Origin: Thermogemmatispora tikiterensis
GTDB lineage: Bacteria; Chloroflexota; Ktedonobacteria; Ktedonobacterales; Ktedonobacteraceae
Length of the DNA stretch: 64,000 nt
Assembly (NCBI RefSeq): GCF_003268475.1
Contig: NZ_MCIF01000002.1
Coordinates: 1,009,261 to 1,073,260 of the forward strand
Reading direction: 5' to 3'
The notes below the pieces were generated by a model, which was given only the letters and a program-made list of their open reading frames with translations, was not told the origin of the DNA and made no database searches. The stretch's first letter is position 1. Each line of letters opens with the position of its first letter. A program made the position numbers and the translations under genes. Shown here in pieces: positions 43,177 through 52,136 of the stretch.

Positions 43177-43194
43177 GCTTTGTCAGGAAGAGGA
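43177..43194. repeat. 18-bp direct repeat, right copy
   Basis: GCTTTGTCAGGAAGAGGA, identical to 40358-40375 and in the same orientation. Confidence 0.6.
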
Positions 43195-43196
43195 AA

Positions 43197-43253
43197 GGGG
43201 ACCAGTCAAGCGCTGACCCACCAGCGGTGTGGTAGGGGCTAGTGACCGGTCCC
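43197..43253 (-). terminator. Inverted repeat after the alcohol dehydrogenase gene
   Basis: GGGGACC (43197-43203) and GGTCCCC (43247-43253) lie about 40 nt beyond the stop codon of the leftward alcohol dehydrogenase operon. There is no clear T tract. Confidence 0.35.
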
Positions 43254-43294
43254 CGATCTTCTATTCTGTGCTCAGAAGAGCCGTCAGCGCCCTC

Positions 43295-44329
43295 TTAGGC
43301 CTCCTCCGGCACCAGAATGCCCCGCCCGTGCAGACGCCCACTCTCCAGATCGTGAATGGCATCGAGAGCCGCCTCCAGCGGATAGACCGCCGTATGCAGC
43401 CGGACCTTCCCCTGCGCAGTCAGGGCCATCAGCTCGACTAGATCGTTATAGGTCCCGACCAGATTGCCAATGAAGTTGATCTCGGTCGAGATAATATCAA
43501 TGGTCGGCACGACTAGACGACCACCATAGCCAATGACATAGTAGTAGCCGGCACGGCGCAGCATAGCGATCCCGCTCTCCAGAGCACCACCCTCGCCCAC
43601 GAAATCCAGGATCACCTCGGCACCCTGGCCCTCGGTGATTTCGCGCACCCTGGCCACCTCACCTCCATCGGCCAGCACCGTGTGATCTGCTCCCCAGCCG
43701 CGCGCCAGTTCCAGGGCCTCCGCCGACCTGTCGACAACGATCACCTCGGCAGGGGTCAGAGCTTTGAGACACTGCACACCAATATGGCCCAGCCCTCCAG
43801 CTCCGATAACCACCGCCTTGGTGCCAGGATAGAGCACAGGCACGGCCTTCTTGACGGCGTGATAGGCCGTCAGACCCGCATCAGCCAGGGCGGCGATGTC
43901 CTTGGGCGCCAGCGAGGGATCAAGCTTGACCACTGCGCGCGCCGTGGTCTTCAGGAAGGTGGCCATGCCACCATCGGTGGAAATCCCCGGGAAGGCTGAG
44001 TTGGCACAGTGCATGTCGTTCCCGGCACGGCAGGCCCGGCAGAAGCCACAGGTAATGAGCGGATGCACAATGACCGTGTCGCCAACGGCGACGGTGCTGA
44101 CCGCCGAGCCAACGGCATGCACCCAGCCGGCATTTTCGTGCCCCAACGTATAAGGCAGCGTTACGCCCGATTTCTCGACCCACTGTCCTTCAATAATGTG
44201 TAGATCTGTGCGGCAGAGGCCGGCCCCCCCAATGCGCACAATGACGTCGAAGGGGCCGCTGATGGTCGGCTCGGCAACCTCTTCAACCACCGGCGATTGA
44301 TTGTAAGCATGGAGACGAACGGCTTTCAT
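43295..44329 (-). CDS. Zinc-dependent NAD(P) alcohol dehydrogenase (MDR family)
   Basis: A 344-aa medium-chain dehydrogenase, predicted to oxidise an alcohol or reduce its ketone or aldehyde. The catalytic-zinc motif GLCRTDLHI and GHENAG are present. The structural zinc cluster uses four cysteines in CGFCRACRAGNDMHC. The Rossmann motif is GAGGLGHIGVQ. The start ATG (44327-44329) overlaps the stop of the upstream gene as ATGA, so the two are translationally coupled. It is the last gene of an amidohydrolase-DUF59-dehydrogenase operon, an arrangement I recall downstream of propane/acetone monooxygenase genes in actinobacteria. Confidence 0.88.
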   Translation of the reverse strand: MKAVRLHAYNQSPVVEEVAEPTISGPFDVIVRIGGAGLCRTDLHIIEGQWVEKSGVTLPYTLGHENAGWVHAVGSAVSTVAVGDTVIVHPLITCGFCRACRAGNDMHCANSAFPGISTDGGMATFLKTTARAVVKLDPSLAPKDIAALADAGLTAYHAVKKAVPVLYPGTKAVVIGAGGLGHIGVQCLKALTPAEVIVVDRSAEALELARGWGADHTVLADGGEVARVREITEGQGAEVILDFVGEGGALESGIAMLRRAGYYYVIGYGGRLVVPTIDIISTEINFIGNLVGTYNDLVELMALTAQGKVRLHTAVYPLEAALDAIHDLESGRLHGRGILVPEEA

Positions 44330-45135
44330 AGGGGATTCTCTCCTTCTTCGTTGTGCGCTGTCTCTGCGCTAGCGTGCTGGTAACGGGTGCGAAAGAGAGC
44401 GCTACACATAGCCGTATTGAAGAGCAGGCTCAGACGCACAGAGCGCAGGCGACGCAGAAAGTCCTGGAGTTCACCGGCAGGTATAGGCTCCCCTTGCTCG
44501 TCGACAAAGAGGGGACCACCCACTCGCAACACTCCCAGAGTCCGCCCCCGCTCAACATAGGCTCGGGCAGACCTGCCCAGCGTCGGTAACTGCAAGGTGG
44601 CCCCGGGTAGACAGACGCAGGCTACATCAGCCGCTTCATCCCAAGAGAGATCTTCCAGACACCGCGTCCTCAGCACGTCTTCACTGAGGCCAGCTCGCAG
44701 CAAACGACGCAGTAGGAGATCCTGACGCATCAGAAAACCCTTGCGCAGGAAGGTACGCCGCAATTCCTGCAAGTTACTGTCCGTCGTGACCTCATTGGGG
44801 AAAGCCTCAGCAAAGCTGAGACCACTATTGACTGCCTCCGAGATGGTTTCTCCTTCACAGTGGTCGAGTAGATGCACTTGAACGCTGCTCACCCCTGGCA
44901 CAGTTCGCGCTCTCTCGGCCAGGTCTGAGACCATCAGATAAGCAAAGTTGGGAGCACACCAGAAGGTCGGTAGCTTCAAAAAGATGTCGACCTTCGTCCC
45001 GCTGATTTCGATACGGTCGACGAAGCCCAGGCGCACCAGGGGCGTATCCAGCTCGGGATCAAGGACATCGGCGATGGCCGCCCAGACTTGCTCTGGCCTT
45101 ACGAGGGGAGCGCTCACGGCTTCTTGGATGGGCAT
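44326..45135 (-). CDS. DUF59/MIP18-type metal-sulfur cluster assembly protein with extra C-terminal domain
   Basis: A 269-aa protein. Residues about 12-100 (VWAAIADVLDPELDTPLVRLGFVDRIEISGTKVDIFLKLPTFWCAP) match the DUF59 (PaaD/MIP18) fold, which helps to mature Fe-S or diiron enzymes. The motif Cys in TFWCAP is conserved. The remaining 150 residues (RRTFLRKGFLMRQDLLLRRLLRAGLSEDVL...) form an extra domain I do not recognise. The start is ATG 45133-45135, with GGAGGAG upstream. It lies between the amidohydrolase (gap about 150 nt) and the alcohol dehydrogenase (4-nt overlap). Confidence 0.75.
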   Translation of the reverse strand: MPIQEAVSAPLVRPEQVWAAIADVLDPELDTPLVRLGFVDRIEISGTKVDIFLKLPTFWCAPNFAYLMVSDLAERARTVPGVSSVQVHLLDHCEGETISEAVNSGLSFAEAFPNEVTTDSNLQELRRTFLRKGFLMRQDLLLRRLLRAGLSEDVLRTRCLEDLSWDEAADVACVCLPGATLQLPTLGRSARAYVERGRTLGVLRVGGPLFVDEQGEPIPAGELQDFLRRLRSVRLSLLFNTAMCSALFRTRYQHASAETAHNEEGENPL

Positions 45136-45285
45136 AGTTCGTTCTCCTCCTGTCTCGCCATCGATACAGTCCATCCATTCGGAGAGCGGCAGCCGGGACA
45201 GCAGCTGCACTGGTAGCGACAGCTCCTGGCAATCAGGCCAGGCTCTGGCCGCCGGCTGAGCTGCCTGGCCGCCGCTCAGTATAGC

Positions 45286-46377
45286 TCAGGCTCCTGTCTC
45301 AGCCCGAGCAGAGCTGCCGGCCCCGCCCGCCTGGGACTTGCTCATACCTTCTACACTGGACGCCTGTTGGGCTAGCTCGTCGTTACCTAGCTTCTTAAGC
45401 TGCTCCTCGGGGTCAATGCCGTAGAGACGCGCCGCATTGAGGCCCATAATTTTGCGCTTGACATCGAGTGTCAAATCAACCTTGAATTCGTCCTTGAGAT
45501 CCTGGGGCAACTCAAAGGCCATGAAGCGCTCAACCAGCCAGCGCGGCTCCCAGATGGCGTAATCGCTGCCAAAGAGGATCTTATCCGGCCCAACCCAGAA
45601 GAGCAGGTTAGCCATGATCTCAGCGAAGTAGCGTGGGCGCGGGTAAATAAAAGGCAGGGCCACCGCCAGACCGGCGTAGACGTTTTTCTCCTGAACAGCA
45701 ATCCAGCAGAAATCTTCCAAACGCGGCAGGCCGACATGCTCAACGATGAAATTCAGCTCGGGGAAACGGGAGGCAGCATCGTCGACATCAGCGACATCGA
45801 AGGCATCACGATTGAGTGGATAAATGGTCGGGCCTTTGTGCACGTGGATATTAGTGATTCCCAACCTGGCACATTCCTCCAGGTAACGATAGGCTTCGGG
45901 GCTGGAGAGCTTGTAGCCCTTGGAGGCGCCACGCCACTCCGCGGTGTAGAGTTTGACCCCCTTGATATCCCATTCGTCTTTCTGACGCCGTAGATACTCC
46001 AGGCCCGCATCGCCATCGCGCGCATCCCAGGCGCCATTGAGGATAAAGCGCTCAGGATAGCGCTGTTTCATGACGCTGTTTTGCTCAATGGTGTTGAAGC
46101 CATTGATGAAGAACTCGGTGAGGTAGGTAGGCTGGAGAATGGCCATATCAACATAGCCTTTGACAAATTCATCCTGGGCCATGCGCTCCGGGCTATAGCG
46201 CTCGAAGTCGCTGAGCGGCCAGACATACTCAGCTGGGGAAAGGTTGCGGTGATAATCATAGAAGCAGTCGATCCAGCCGCGCCCGTACTGGTTGCGCTGG
46301 TTGGCAGGACTGGCATCCCAGAGGTGAGTGTGGGCGTCAATGATGAAGATCTCTTCGCCCGTCGAGGTACGAAACAT
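45286..46377 (-). CDS. Amidohydrolase (TIM-barrel, amidohydrolase-2 type)
   Basis: A 363-aa metal-dependent hydrolase or decarboxylase-type enzyme. The N-terminal IIDAHTHLWD is the HxH metal motif; later NIHVHKGPTIYP, FIVEHVGLPRLED and FGSDYAIWEP provide the further His and the catalytic Asp. The last 40 residues are Ala/Gly/Ser-rich and probably disordered. AAAGGAGG lies 10 nt before ATG 46375-46377. It is the first gene of the operon with the DUF59 protein and alcohol dehydrogenase; a divergent IclR gene lies about 500 nt away and is the likely regulator. The substrate is unknown. Confidence 0.82.
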   Translation of the reverse strand: MFRTSTGEEIFIIDAHTHLWDASPANQRNQYGRGWIDCFYDYHRNLSPAEYVWPLSDFERYSPERMAQDEFVKGYVDMAILQPTYLTEFFINGFNTIEQNSVMKQRYPERFILNGAWDARDGDAGLEYLRRQKDEWDIKGVKLYTAEWRGASKGYKLSSPEAYRYLEECARLGITNIHVHKGPTIYPLNRDAFDVADVDDAASRFPELNFIVEHVGLPRLEDFCWIAVQEKNVYAGLAVALPFIYPRPRYFAEIMANLLFWVGPDKILFGSDYAIWEPRWLVERFMAFELPQDLKDEFKVDLTLDVKRKIMGLNAARLYGIDPEEQLKKLGNDELAQQASSVEGMSKSQAGGAGSSARAETGA

Positions 46378-46710
46378 TAGCTGGCCTCCTTTGTGTCCAG
46401 CAGGTCAACAGCGACCCGGGTAGTGACTCCTCCACAACTCGCTCGGTCGAGGCCAGCTTCAGAGCCAGCCCCGGCCTTCACTAGATTACGAGCAAGCGCG
46501 GGAGTCAAAACGCACTACGCTCCCTACTCCTTCAGAACAGGCGAATCCTTTTTGCTTGTTTGCTTGCTGGGCGGTACGACTTGGGGCCATGCCTGCGCAG
46601 GCTGATTCGACCCGGCCACAGACTCCAGTCAGGGCTGAGGTCAAACCGGTTCCAGCCACCTTGCCTCCATTGCCAGCATAGCACAAAACGGTATCAGTGT
46701 GTAGATTGCG

Positions 46711-46727
46711 ATTTCATTATTTGAAAT
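46711..46727. promoter_or_regulatory. Candidate IclR-type operator
   Basis: ATTTCA-5 nt-TGAAAT is a 17-bp interrupted palindrome just upstream of the iclR promoter. A wider inverted pair, CGGTAT (46689-46694) and ATACCG (46726-46731), encloses it. The position between divergent units fits an operator of the IclR protein. The rest of the 498-nt gap 46378-46875 has no gene. Confidence 0.5.
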
Positions 46728-46742
46728 ACCGTCTCAATCTGC

Positions 46743-46770
46743 TTGACACTAAGACGCGGCTCAGTATAAT
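46743..46770 (+). promoter_or_regulatory. Sigma-70 promoter of the IclR gene
   Basis: Consensus TTGACA (46743-46748), a 16-nt spacer and consensus TATAAT (46765-46770), about 105 nt before ATG 46876. Confidence 0.7.
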
Positions 46771-46875
46771 CCCAGGTAAGGAAGGCCCTGCTTTATAAGG
46801 AGAGATCGTAGCCACTACCGGCAAGCAAGCCAACCGTAGCCCGTATGCCCAGCCGTGCAAAGGAGCAATAGAGTT

Positions 46876-47778
46876 ATGGCCAAGCGCTCTCACGCCCACC
46901 CTCACATTCAGGCATCGTCCCCTTCCGAGTCTAAGCGCGATATCCTACGCTCGGCGCAGCGCGTGCTTGCAATCCTTGAGCTAATTGCCCGTACTCCTGG
47001 TGGACTGACCGTCCGAGCAGTGAGCAAACTGCTACAGCTTAATATCAGCACCTGCTATCATAGTCTGAATACGCTGCTGACCGCTGGCTATGTCGAGCGC
47101 CTCCCCAGTGGCCACTACGTGCTCGGGCCACAGATCCCGTACTTGAATGACGCCTACCTGCGCACACTCACCCACGACTGGCCGGCGACGGACCCGCAGG
47201 AGAGCTGGCAAGCCGTAGCGCGAGTCCCAGCTCATCGGCCTTCGCTATCGCAGCGGCTGCGCCCCATCCTTCACAGTCTGAGCGAGCGCAGCCAGGAGCC
47301 AGCCTATCTGGCTGGCTGGCGCTACGGTGAGGTGGAACTACAGGCCATCGTCGAGCCAGCTCACGCCGAACGCATTCCGGGCATCTACATCGGCTATCGC
47401 GGCCAGGCTCATGCCCACGCCCTGGGCAAAGTCCTCCTGGCCTATAGCTCACCGGCCTTCGTCGAGGACTACCTGGCCCGTCATGCTCTGATTCGCCTGA
47501 CTCAACGGACCATCGTGGAACGCACTCTTCTCTGCGAGGAGCTTCACACCATCGCCCACCAGGGCTACAGTATTGATCGCGAAGAGCTACATGCTGACAC
47601 TGCCTGTCTGGCAGCGCCTGTCAGAGATGCCCAGGGCCGAGTGATGGCAGCTATCGCTATCTCGTTTCGCAGTGATCTGCTCTCCCGTCGCGGGGAATGG
47701 CTCATCGCCCAGGTCCTGCGCGCCGCTCGCCAGGCCAGTGCCGAGCTACGCCTCAGCAGGCCATGCGAGCAATGCTAG
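46876..47778 (+). CDS. IclR-family transcriptional regulator
   Basis: A 300-aa regulator. The N-terminal winged helix (SAQRVLAILELIARTPGGLTVRAVSKLLQLNISTCYHSLNTLLTAGYVERLPSG) is typical of IclR. The C-terminal effector domain (ERIPGIYIGYRGQAHAHALGKVLLAYSSP, DREELHADTACLAAPVRDAQGRVMAAIAIS) follows. The start is ATG 46876 with AAAGGAG upstream; a GTG 7 codons earlier overlaps that ribosome-binding site. It has a strong promoter with an adjacent palindrome and is divergent from the amidohydrolase operon, which it probably controls. Confidence 0.87.
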   Translation: MAKRSHAHPHIQASSPSESKRDILRSAQRVLAILELIARTPGGLTVRAVSKLLQLNISTCYHSLNTLLTAGYVERLPSGHYVLGPQIPYLNDAYLRTLTHDWPATDPQESWQAVARVPAHRPSLSQRLRPILHSLSERSQEPAYLAGWRYGEVELQAIVEPAHAERIPGIYIGYRGQAHAHALGKVLLAYSSPAFVEDYLARHALIRLTQRTIVERTLLCEELHTIAHQGYSIDREELHADTACLAAPVRDAQGRVMAAIAISFRSDLLSRRGEWLIAQVLRAARQASAELRLSRPCEQC

Positions 47779-47896
47779 CTGGCCCCTGCAGGCTGGAGAG
47801 GACCGGCATCGTGGCCGGTTGATCTCTGACCATCGTCTATCCCTCGCAAAAGTCCTGTTCGACAGTCAAAAATAGACCGGGACGTACGTAGTTGTT

Positions 47897-47902
47897 TATA
47901 AT
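47897..47902 (+). promoter_or_regulatory. -10 box upstream of the membrane pentapeptide gene
   Basis: TATAAT lies about 70 nt before ATG 47972 in a locally AT-rich stretch; the -35 region is poor. Confidence 0.4.
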
Positions 47903-47971
47903 AAGGGACACAGGAGCTGCTACCATTCACAATAGTGCGGAGAAGAGAGATCAAGCCAGGAGTCTAGTGCT

Positions 47972-49840
47972 ATGGTCGAAACGTTGATTATTGGGGGCGT
48001 TATTATCTTCGTGCTGGCAGGGGGCCTGGGAATTTTCCTCGGCTTGCGTGTTCAGCGCCTATTCATCGAAAGCGTCCGTAAGCAGCAAGCAGCCTGGGAG
48101 CGGGCAGAGGAGGCTCGCCGCCAGGTCTGGGAGCAGAAGCAGCAGCGCGAGATGGCAGCCCAGAAACAGAGCCTGGCCAATCAGGTTGAGCAGTTGCGCA
48201 AGGCATACGAGGAACGCCTCAATCAGGCAATCAGCCAGTTTGGGGTGGAGCTAGAGCTAGCGCGCCTGCCGCGAGTGGATGAGACCCCCATTCTCTCGAA
48301 AGCTGCCGAGGAGGGGGCCGCCATGCCTGCCCATTGGCGGCCAGCAAATCTCTATAAGGCCGACCTTTCGCAGCGCGACCTTTCCCATCGTTATCTGGGA
48401 CGCGCCGATCTCCGTGGGGCCCGTCTGGTTGGCGCCAATCTTTCGATGGCCGATCTCTCGCGCGCGTGCCTGGCTGGCGCCGATCTGACGAGAGCTAATT
48501 TGACAGGGGCCAATCTTTCGTACGCTGATCTGCGCGAGGCTAATCTGAGCGAGGCCACCTTGCTGGTCGCCGATCTGCACCAGACCAACCTGATAGGGGC
48601 TCGTCTGGATAATGTCTATAGCGTGACAGAGGAGCAGCTGCGCTCGGCCATCCGTGGTTCACAGATCCACAGCGAGCTTGAAGTAGAAGAAACCTCGCCA
48701 CGAATGCCAGCTGTCCGTCCAACGCGCATTATCCCCGAACGCCCGGCTCCTAGCGCGGGTAGCAGTGCCTCACGCTCGCGGAGCCACGATGGTTCTGCCG
48801 CAGCGGAGACTACCCTTCCAGTTAACGCAACCAGCACCAGCAGCCCGCGTTCCAGTTCCGTTAGTGCCTCCCCTCGTGTGGAAGAGGCGGCCTCTTCCTT
48901 TGCCAGCGCTGTCACCCCACCCACGACTGGTTCCCCGGCCAACCCGGAACCGCCGAACCCGTCGACCGCTTCGCCCTTGTTCACAGCCAGCGCAGCGTCT
49001 GAATCAGCTTCGGCAGCAGATTCTTTGCCGGGCCATGAGGAGCAGGAAGAGCCGTCGACCCCGGCTGTTTTGCCAGATGCCGAAACCGATGAGACAGGCC
49101 AGCAAATGGGGAGCAACGAGGACTATTTTTCCCCCGAGAGCCTGGCCTATATGATGGAAGAGCGACCAGCCGGCCAGCAGTCTGAGATCCCTGCCTGGCT
49201 GAAGGCCCTTGAAACCTCGGCTGGAGGCGCATCTCTGAATTTCACCACCAGTGCTGAGGCTGAACCCCAGGGCCTCCCTTCGCCAAGCATCGCTGATGAA
49301 GAGCATGGGGCGACTGCAGCTAAGAGCGCAGAAACCTCGTTCTACGCCTCTGAGAGCCTTGAGCAGCAGGAGGAATTTCCTGCCTCTGCTACTCTCCCCT
49401 GGACAGCTTCTACCTGGGAACGTGCCTGGAAGGAGGCCGTTGAGCGCCTCAGCTCCTTCTCTCAGGAAGAGACAGGCGCAGCTGAGGGGGGAAACAATCA
49501 AGAAGCCGAGGGATCAACGGCCAACGCCGCCCCGTTCACCTTCCGCGTACCTGATACCGCTTACGAGACTCAGTCCATCAGCGGCAGCGAGGCGCAGGAG
49601 GAGCCTTCCGCCTCTGCTTCCTCCACGACCTTCCCGCAGGTTCCGGAAACACCTTTCTCTGTTCCTACCCTGGATACTCTACCTTTCATCGAGCGCCTGG
49701 TTGATCCTCTGCCTCAGTCGGAGCGCACCAGCGCCGAAAGCCTGCTCGATCCCCAGGTGACTGATCATATTGTCGACACCCAGGAGCTGCGGGCGATCAA
49801 GCAGAAGTCACCAGCCCCTGGAGAGCAGGCCTCTTCATAA
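47972..49840 (+). CDS. Membrane-anchored coiled-coil pentapeptide-repeat protein with long disordered tail
   Basis: A 622-aa protein with an unusual layout. A single N-terminal membrane helix (about 3-24) is followed by a charged coiled coil (about 30-85, rich in Gln, Glu, Arg and Ala). A pentapeptide-repeat block comes next (about 125-205: LYKADLSQRDLSHRYLGRADL and on). The last 400 residues are low-complexity Ser/Pro/Glu/Ala-rich sequence with scattered short hydrophobic motifs (for example SLAYMMEE, IPAWLKALE). The coiled coil and repeats are predicted on the cytoplasmic side. It could be a scaffold tying partners to the membrane; no enzyme motif is visible. ATG 47972 has AGGAG upstream. 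Confidence 0.7.
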   Translation: MVETLIIGGVIIFVLAGGLGIFLGLRVQRLFIESVRKQQAAWERAEEARRQVWEQKQQREMAAQKQSLANQVEQLRKAYEERLNQAISQFGVELELARLPRVDETPILSKAAEEGAAMPAHWRPANLYKADLSQRDLSHRYLGRADLRGARLVGANLSMADLSRACLAGADLTRANLTGANLSYADLREANLSEATLLVADLHQTNLIGARLDNVYSVTEEQLRSAIRGSQIHSELEVEETSPRMPAVRPTRIIPERPAPSAGSSASRSRSHDGSAAAETTLPVNATSTSSPRSSSVSASPRVEEAASSFASAVTPPTTGSPANPEPPNPSTASPLFTASAASESASAADSLPGHEEQEEPSTPAVLPDAETDETGQQMGSNEDYFSPESLAYMMEERPAGQQSEIPAWLKALETSAGGASLNFTTSAEAEPQGLPSPSIADEEHGATAAKSAETSFYASESLEQQEEFPASATLPWTASTWERAWKEAVERLSSFSQEETGAAEGGNNQEAEGSTANAAPFTFRVPDTAYETQSISGSEAQEEPSASASSTTFPQVPETPFSVPTLDTLPFIERLVDPLPQSERTSAESLLDPQVTDHIVDTQELRAIKQKSPAPGEQASS

Positions 49841-50024
49841 AGAGGCTGGGCTTTCCCTGGGCTTTCCCTGGCACTTCCCCAAACAAACCCAAGGCTCCCT
49901 TCACGCTGCAGCGCCCTACAGCGCTACAGGGAGAGTGATGTGCCTCCGCCCGAGGGCGAGCGGGGCGCCCTTGTCAGCTGAGCGGCTCCGCCATTCCGGC
50001 ACTCCACAGGCAGCACAAATATGC

Positions 50025-50030
50025 TATACT
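50025..50030 (+). promoter_or_regulatory. -10 box upstream of the SDR gene
   Basis: TATACT lies about 55 nt before ATG 50084, with no good -35. The 243-nt gap 49841-50083 also has an 11-bp tandem duplication (GGGCTTTCCCT, near 49849-49870). Confidence 0.4.
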
Positions 50031-50083
50031 AGAGCGGCAAACGGGCGGGGACGCCAAGGTACTTGACAAGGAGTAGATGTTTT

Positions 50084-50851
50084 ATGGCCAGAGAACAGCA
50101 TCTGCCACTGGAAGGCAAGATCGCACTTGTGACTGGAAGTAGTCAGGGTATCGGGCGGGCAGTGGCTCTGCGTCTGGCTCAGGCGGGAGCTGATGTCGCC
50201 GTGAACTATTATCGCCACGCAGAAGCCGCCGAGGAGGTACGGGCCCAGATCGAAGCCCTCGGCAGGCGGGCTATCGTGGTTCAGGCCGATGTAAGCCAGG
50301 AGGAAGAGGTCAGCCGGCTCTTCGAGCAGATCAACCGAGAGCTGGGACCGGTCACTGTTCTGGTGAATAATGCAGGAACCACTCGCGATAAGCTGATTCT
50401 GCAGATGTCACTCGCTGATTTCGAAGATATTTTGAATATCAACCTTCGTTCAGCTTTTCTCTGCACCCGCGCTGCCCTCCGGTCGATGATGAAGGCACGC
50501 TGGGGTCGCATTGTCAATGTCACTTCGGTCGCTGGCCTTCTCGGCAATGCCGGCCAGGCTAACTATAGCGCATCGAAGGCCGCCCTCATCGCGCTAACGC
50601 TGAGCACCGCTCGCGAGATGGCGAGCCGTAACATCACAGCTAACGCCGTGGCACCCGGCTTTGTCCCGACGGAGCTGACTTCCAAGCTGACAGAGCAGCA
50701 GCGTAAGCAGATGCTCGACTTGACTCCTCTTGGGCGCTTTGGGACCCCCGAGGAGGTTGCTGCCACCATTTGCTTCCTCTGCTCGCCCGAGGCCGGCTAT
50801 ATCACCGGTCAGGTGATCTGCGTTGACGGAGGCATGGCCATGCATATCTGA
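50084..50851 (+). CDS. fabG: Short-chain dehydrogenase, 3-oxoacyl-ACP reductase type
   Basis: A 255-aa SDR enzyme that would reduce 3-oxoacyl-ACP with NADPH. Motifs are the cofactor loop TGSSQGIGRA, NNAG, the catalytic Ser in NVTSVAG, and YSASK with Tyr and Lys. The ending GYITGQVICVDGGMAM is typical of FabG. The start is ATG 50084; AAGGAG lies 11 nt upstream, and an in-frame TTG at 50063 is unlikely. No other fatty acid synthesis gene is adjacent, so a different ketoreductase role is possible. Confidence 0.82.
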   Translation: MAREQHLPLEGKIALVTGSSQGIGRAVALRLAQAGADVAVNYYRHAEAAEEVRAQIEALGRRAIVVQADVSQEEEVSRLFEQINRELGPVTVLVNNAGTTRDKLILQMSLADFEDILNINLRSAFLCTRAALRSMMKARWGRIVNVTSVAGLLGNAGQANYSASKAALIALTLSTAREMASRNITANAVAPGFVPTELTSKLTEQQRKQMLDLTPLGRFGTPEEVAATICFLCSPEAGYITGQVICVDGGMAMHI

Positions 50852-51047
50852 TCAGCCGGCCTCCCTCTCCATTGGCTCCTCGGTTTCGATCATTCCCTCT
50901 GTTGCTGCTCCTCTTTCCCTCCGCCTTGCTCGGCTCTCCCTTTTTTGACAGGAGGATTTTCGGCGCAGGGCGACTGATCCTGAAACAATTTTGGGGCGAA
51001 CTTGCTCTAATTCGATAACACCGACACCAGCTCAGGAGGCTCAACTG

Positions 51048-51908
51048 ATGGGCTTGATTGAAACCGAGGAAACCAACCAGTTCACGTTCGAACCGTTCGC
51101 CGCACACCACTTCTATACGGAGATTAACCGCGCGCTCGTGCAGCAGGCCCTGGCTCATCTGGAAGGGCAACCCCGTGAGCAGCCTTTGACCATCGTCGAT
51201 ATGGCCTGTGGCACCGGCGCAGTCACACGCCTGATCGCGGAAGAGCTGACCCGCCGCGGACGACAGGCACGCCTAATCGGGGTCGACCCTTCCGCGGAGG
51301 CCCTGCGCCGCGCGCATAAAAGCATGGAGGCCCTGGGAATGCAGGCCGAGTTTATCCAGGGCGAAAGCGAGGACCTGCCACGCATTGTGCAGAACGTTGA
51401 CATGGCTTTCTTCTGCAATGCCATCCATCTGGTTGCTGACAAGCTGACCGCTTTCCGTCAGATCGCCGCTATTTTGCGCCCGGGCGGCATCTTCGCCTGC
51501 AACAGCGCCTTTTATGAAGGCACCTATGTCGCAGGAACCGAGCGCTTCTATCGGATGTGGACACGCCGCGCTGTGGGCTGGTTGCGCAAGACTCACCCGG
51601 ATATTCGTCCTTCGCGCGAGACCAAGGCTCAGGCGATGCAGTGGCTTTCTCCTGAGGAATACGCCACGCTTTTCCGCGACGGGGGCTTCAGCCGTGTGGA
51701 AATGACGCAGAGACAGGTATCAATCTCGCTCGATGCCTGGAAGGACCTGGGCCAGTATTGGCTCTTTATTGAGGGCGCTCTGCCCGGTGTACCGCTGCCG
51801 ATCGGGGCCCAGGCGCTGGCAGTAGCCGTCTATGAGGCTGGTCAGGAGCTAGGTGTGCAGGAGGTTCCTCGCATGTGGCTCCAGATGGTGGCGATAAAGG
51901 ATGCCTGA
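51048..51908 (+). CDS. Class I SAM-dependent methyltransferase
   Basis: A 286-aa protein with SAM-binding motif I (IVDMACGTGAVTRLIAEEL), the acidic end of strand 2 (LIGVDPSAEALRRA) and motif IV-V regions (MAFFCNAIHLVADK, LRPGGIFACNSAFY). AGGAGG lies 7 nt before ATG 51048; a start 19 codons upstream is not supported. The substrate is unknown; the C-terminal half has a helical lid region as in small-molecule methyltransferases. It follows the SDR gene by about 200 nt. Confidence 0.8.
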   Translation: MGLIETEETNQFTFEPFAAHHFYTEINRALVQQALAHLEGQPREQPLTIVDMACGTGAVTRLIAEELTRRGRQARLIGVDPSAEALRRAHKSMEALGMQAEFIQGESEDLPRIVQNVDMAFFCNAIHLVADKLTAFRQIAAILRPGGIFACNSAFYEGTYVAGTERFYRMWTRRAVGWLRKTHPDIRPSRETKAQAMQWLSPEEYATLFRDGGFSRVEMTQRQVSISLDAWKDLGQYWLFIEGALPGVPLPIGAQALAVAVYEAGQELGVQEVPRMWLQMVAIKDA

Positions 51909-52136
51909 CGAAGCCGGCAACAGCGAGCCTACGGGAAGCCGAAGCCACTGCGCCACGGTTCACTGCTCGCTCTCGCTTAGCCAGACACCATCTGCTCTCT
52001 ACCCACTTTCAATCAGCCGCCGCCGGAGAGGTTCTCCTGGGCTGGGCCACTGGCCCAGGTCATCCTTCCCCTGTAGTGGTCTGAGAGAAGCCGCTCCAGG
52101 CGCCGGGATGCCGGCGCTGCTGCTCGCCGGCAGGCA

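Larger units (their letters stand above)
42820..43294. other. AT-rich non-coding region
   Basis: The stretch 42860-43100 is the most AT-rich in this part of the window. It contains the right copy of the 18-bp repeat and an inverted repeat beyond the alcohol dehydrogenase gene. No gene is evident. Confidence 0.4.
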
